Shown here one piece after another: positions 62,270-64,000 of a stretch of DNA of 64,000 nt (position 1 is the stretch's first letter; the number at the start of each line of letters is the position of its first letter). Below the pieces are notes generated by a model. It made no database searches, was not told where the DNA came from, and worked only from the letters and a program-made list of their open reading frames with translations. The stretch comes from Glaciecola sp049650345 (GTDB lineage: Bacteria; Pseudomonadota; Gammaproteobacteria; Enterobacterales; Alteromonadaceae), in assembly GCA_049650345.1 (NCBI GenBank), contig JBARZY010000125.1:1-64000 (forward strand), read 5' to 3'. Made by a program: the position numbers and the translations under genes.

Positions 62270-62757
62270 TTGGTATCAACCACTTTAACGTGTATGGATG
62301 CGCGCTTAGATCCAGCAAAATACGCAGGACTGGCGAAGGCGACGCGCACGTAATTCGTAATGCTGGTGGCAGAGCCAGCGATGACGCTATACGCTCATTG
62401 GTAATCTCGCATAAATTACTGGGAACCAAAGAGTGGTTTGTAATACACCATAACGATTGCGGGATGGAGCTGTTTACCAGCGACATAATGGGTAATTTGC
62501 TAGATGAAAGTTTACAAACCGCTACGGTTGATGAAAATGGTTGGAGAAACCTAGACAAAAGCGGCGGAACAAGTGACGGTAAGTATATTAACTGGTTAAC
62601 GTTCACCGACAATGCCCAAAGTGTTGTAGAAGACGTTCAGCGAATTCGTTCAAACAATATGGTACCCAAAGATATCCCAATTTACGGATATATTTATGAC
62701 TGCAAAACGGGTCAATTAGTAGAAGTGCCCAAAGCTACTGAAGCTGGAGCTGTTTAG
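62270..62757 (+). pseudogene. Beta-carbonic anhydrase, truncated and frameshifted
   Basis: The region encodes a beta-carbonic anhydrase of the mycobacterial Rv1284 type in two frames. From 62288 one frame reads TCMDARLDPAKYAGLA with the zinc-site Cys and Asp-Arg pair. From about 62335 a second frame continues EGDAHVIRNAGGRASDD, then VIHHNDCGMELFT with the His and Cys zinc ligands, on to a normal C-terminus. One base is missing at about 62333-62335 (CTG GC. GAA). The usual ~30 N-terminal residues are also absent; the frame is closed by TGA at 62267, close behind the upstream terminator. A 164-residue continuous reading from GTG 62263 has 24 wrong-frame residues at its start and lacks the first zinc Cys. 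Probably inactive. Confidence 0.85.
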
Positions 62758-62772
62758 TTATTTATGCGTTTG

Positions 62773-62806
62773 TTATGCCGCGCGCTGAAAGTAAGCCGCG
62801 GCATAA
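62773..62806 (+). terminator. GC-rich hairpin after the carbonic anhydrase remnant
   Basis: TTATGCCGCG (62773-62782) pairs perfectly with CGCGGCATAA (62797-62806), loop of 14 bases, followed by TCTTCTTATTTC. Likely the old gene's terminator. Confidence 0.65.
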
Positions 62807-63114
62807 TCTTCTTATTTCACCTTTCATGAGCCTTATTACCCGTTAAGCATTACCGCTTTTTTCTACTCGCTAACGTACGCCATTTCCTATCTAAAACTGT
62901 TTTAATCACTATTATAAAAGTGGTCATCTTACATAGCGTACATGTGTATTTTTATAGCAATTTTCGATGTATAAATGTACACTTCACAGTATTGTGTTGT
63001 AACCTTACCCTTTATTTTTAGTGCTTTAATACTTAAGAACCACCGGAAGTTGCAGATACACTATATGGGTACTAATTTGCTCTTTGTGGGCAATGAATTG
63101 GCGGTAATCTGTTT
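62807..63114. other. Non-coding gap before the 7TMR sensor gene
   Basis: This AT-rich stretch of about 310 bp holds the promoter of the last gene. GTACAT (62938-62943) and ATGTAC (about 62976-62981) face each other across a T-rich centre. I see no gene or clear promoter hexamers. Confidence 0.4.
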
Positions 63115-64000
63115 TTGACAATCACACGTGTTTTCCTTTTATTTCTACTCTGTTTTTTCTCGATAAATTCGCACGCGCATTATGCTGACCAAAATACCAA
63201 TAAGGTACTGCCAACTAGTAACTACCCAATTGATGTTGATTATGAGTACTTTGAAGATAACACCAACCAAGAGAATATTGCTAGCATCAAAAATCTGCCA
63301 TCACACTTATGGCAAAAGGTAACTATAGAGCAAGCCAGTTTTGGCTTCCAGTCATCGGCATATTGGGTAAGAACTTCTGTTTCTAATCAAACGCAAACAG
63401 TCACTAATTTCATTCTAGAAGTTGATTATTCACAACTTGATCATGTCGACTTTTATGCTATTGCAAACAACCAAGTTGTTAAAACATTATCCACCGGCGA
63501 CATGAAAGCATTCTCCCCTAGAGATGTTAACCACCCAAGCAACCTATTTACGTTTCAATTAGCACCCAGCGAGTTCGTGACAGTTTTTGTGCGCGTTCAA
63601 ACTCAAGGGGCGTTAATTATCCCGGTAAAACTCTGGGAAGAGCAGATCTTTTTCGAAGCTGCAACTAGCGTGCAAAACTTTCACTTTTTCTATTTTGGCG
63701 TAATGGTTTTTATCATTCTCATAAACTTGGCGGTTTTTGTAACGCTTCGCGAACGTCTTTACCTTTACTACACCATCGCAATTAGTGGTTATTTATTGTT
63801 TTTTGCTACTAGTAGTGGTCATTTCTATCAATTATTTACGGCGGGTTCTCCTGAATTAACCAGTCGTATATTTTTAGTATCAATGCCCTTATTAGCGCTG
63901 TTCTCGGTGTTATTTGCAAGGGCATTTTTACAATCAGCCACCCATAGTCCTAAACTCGATTTAGCACTTAAGGCAATGATAGCGTTTGAAATCGTCAACT
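63115..64000 (+). CDS. 7TMR-DISM sensor protein (5' part)
   Basis: The open frame runs from TTG 63115 off the right edge (295 codons seen). The first ~22 residues form a signal peptide (RVFLLFLLCFFSINSHA). A periplasmic 7TMR-DISMED2 domain follows (about 30-175; IASIKNLPSHLWQKV, SSAYWVRTSVSNQT, LEVDYSQLDHVDFYAI, VFVRVQTQGALIIPVKLW). Then the 7TMR-DISM membrane domain begins (FHFFYFGVMVFIILINLAVFV, RLYLYYTIAISGYLLFF). Such receptors end in GGDEF or histidine-kinase modules, which would lie outside the window. No in-frame ATG occurs before residue 120, so TTG or CTG 63109 is the start. Confidence 0.85.
   Translation, partial: MTITRVFLLFLLCFFSINSHAHYADQNTNKVLPTSNYPIDVDYEYFEDNTNQENIASIKNLPSHLWQKVTIEQASFGFQSSAYWVRTSVSNQTQTVTNFILEVDYSQLDHVDFYAIANNQVVKTLSTGDMKAFSPRDVNHPSNLFTFQLAPSEFVTVFVRVQTQGALIIPVKLWEEQIFFEAATSVQNFHFFYFGVMVFIILINLAVFVTLRERLYLYYTIAISGYLLFFATSSGHFYQLFTAGSPELTSRIFLVSMPLLALFSVLFARAFLQSATHSPKLDLALKAMIAFEIVN

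Noticed and set aside
62202..62612. 136-residue minus-strand open frame over the carbonic anhydrase region
   Set aside because: It crosses a terminator and is antisense to well-conserved carbonic anhydrase sequence.

Overview
The window reads as chromosome of a marine gammaproteobacterium of the Alteromonadales (Alteromonadaceae-like). The pointers are the S10 ribosomal operon order, a DUF2982 gene, a large sugar/peptide-type TonB-dependent receptor, a PEP-CTERM-like protein, a class I polyhydroxyalkanoate (PHA) system, abundant c-di-GMP signalling, and a moderate-to-low GC content. The genus is inferred from gene content only. No rRNA, tRNA, CRISPR array, prophage or complete IS element was seen.

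Layout. 1-1.8 kb: end of the S10 operon (rplV', rpsC, rplP, rpmC, rpsQ), closed by a terminator and not followed by the spc operon. 2-3.7 kb: two secreted spondin-domain proteins, one a lipoprotein with a collagen-like stretch. 3.8-10 kb: an orphan GspC-like protein, a secreted subtilase with a 12-residue Trp repeat tail, and a beta-propeller diguanylate cyclase. 10-19.2 kb: a sigma-54 activator fused to a degenerate GGDEF domain, moaA, a hybrid histidine kinase, waaA and rlmF. 19.2-24 kb: an M3 peptidase lipoprotein, a CSS/EAL phosphodiesterase and purU.

24.3-34.1 kb is a PHA island: phaB, (mltB-like), phaZ, two phasins (one with a histone-H1-like tail), phaR, a permease, a secreted unknown, phaC and a DUF6489 gene. 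A 12-base palindromic core is shared by the regions upstream of phaR and of the tailed phasin and is the best candidate for the PhaR operator. No thiolase (phaA) is present. 34.2-38.5 kb: mrcB, a 91-bp palindromic MITE/REPIN-like element, glnK-amtB. 38.5-45.6 kb: two glyoxalase-fold genes, ggt coupled to a Dyp peroxidase, and a tight pyrB-hemL-nucleotide cyclase operon. 45.7-52.2 kb: an S9 peptidase, a probable remnant gene next to an orphan LacI regulator, two EamA transporters and a TetR regulator.

52.3-57.5 kb: an RND efflux pair divergent from tetR over a perfect operator-like palindrome, followed by an unlisted 37-codon membrane ORF translationally nested between the pump gene and a DUF2982 gene. 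58.1-62.2 kb: a TonB-dependent receptor preceded by several palindromes, then a PEP-CTERM-like secreted protein. 62.3-62.8 kb: a beta-carbonic anhydrase that is 5'-truncated and frameshifted. The window ends inside a 7TMR-DISM sensor gene.

Taken together these are housekeeping genes (translation, LPS, cell wall, pyrimidine and tetrapyrrole synthesis, nitrogen sensing) interleaved with sensory and extracellular-degradation functions. I see no clear new multi-gene defence or biosynthetic system. The most original items are the PHA regulon signals with the DNA-binding-type phasin, the nested 37-codon gene, the Trp-repeat protease tail, the nucleotide cyclase in a hemL operon and the broken carbonic anhydrase.
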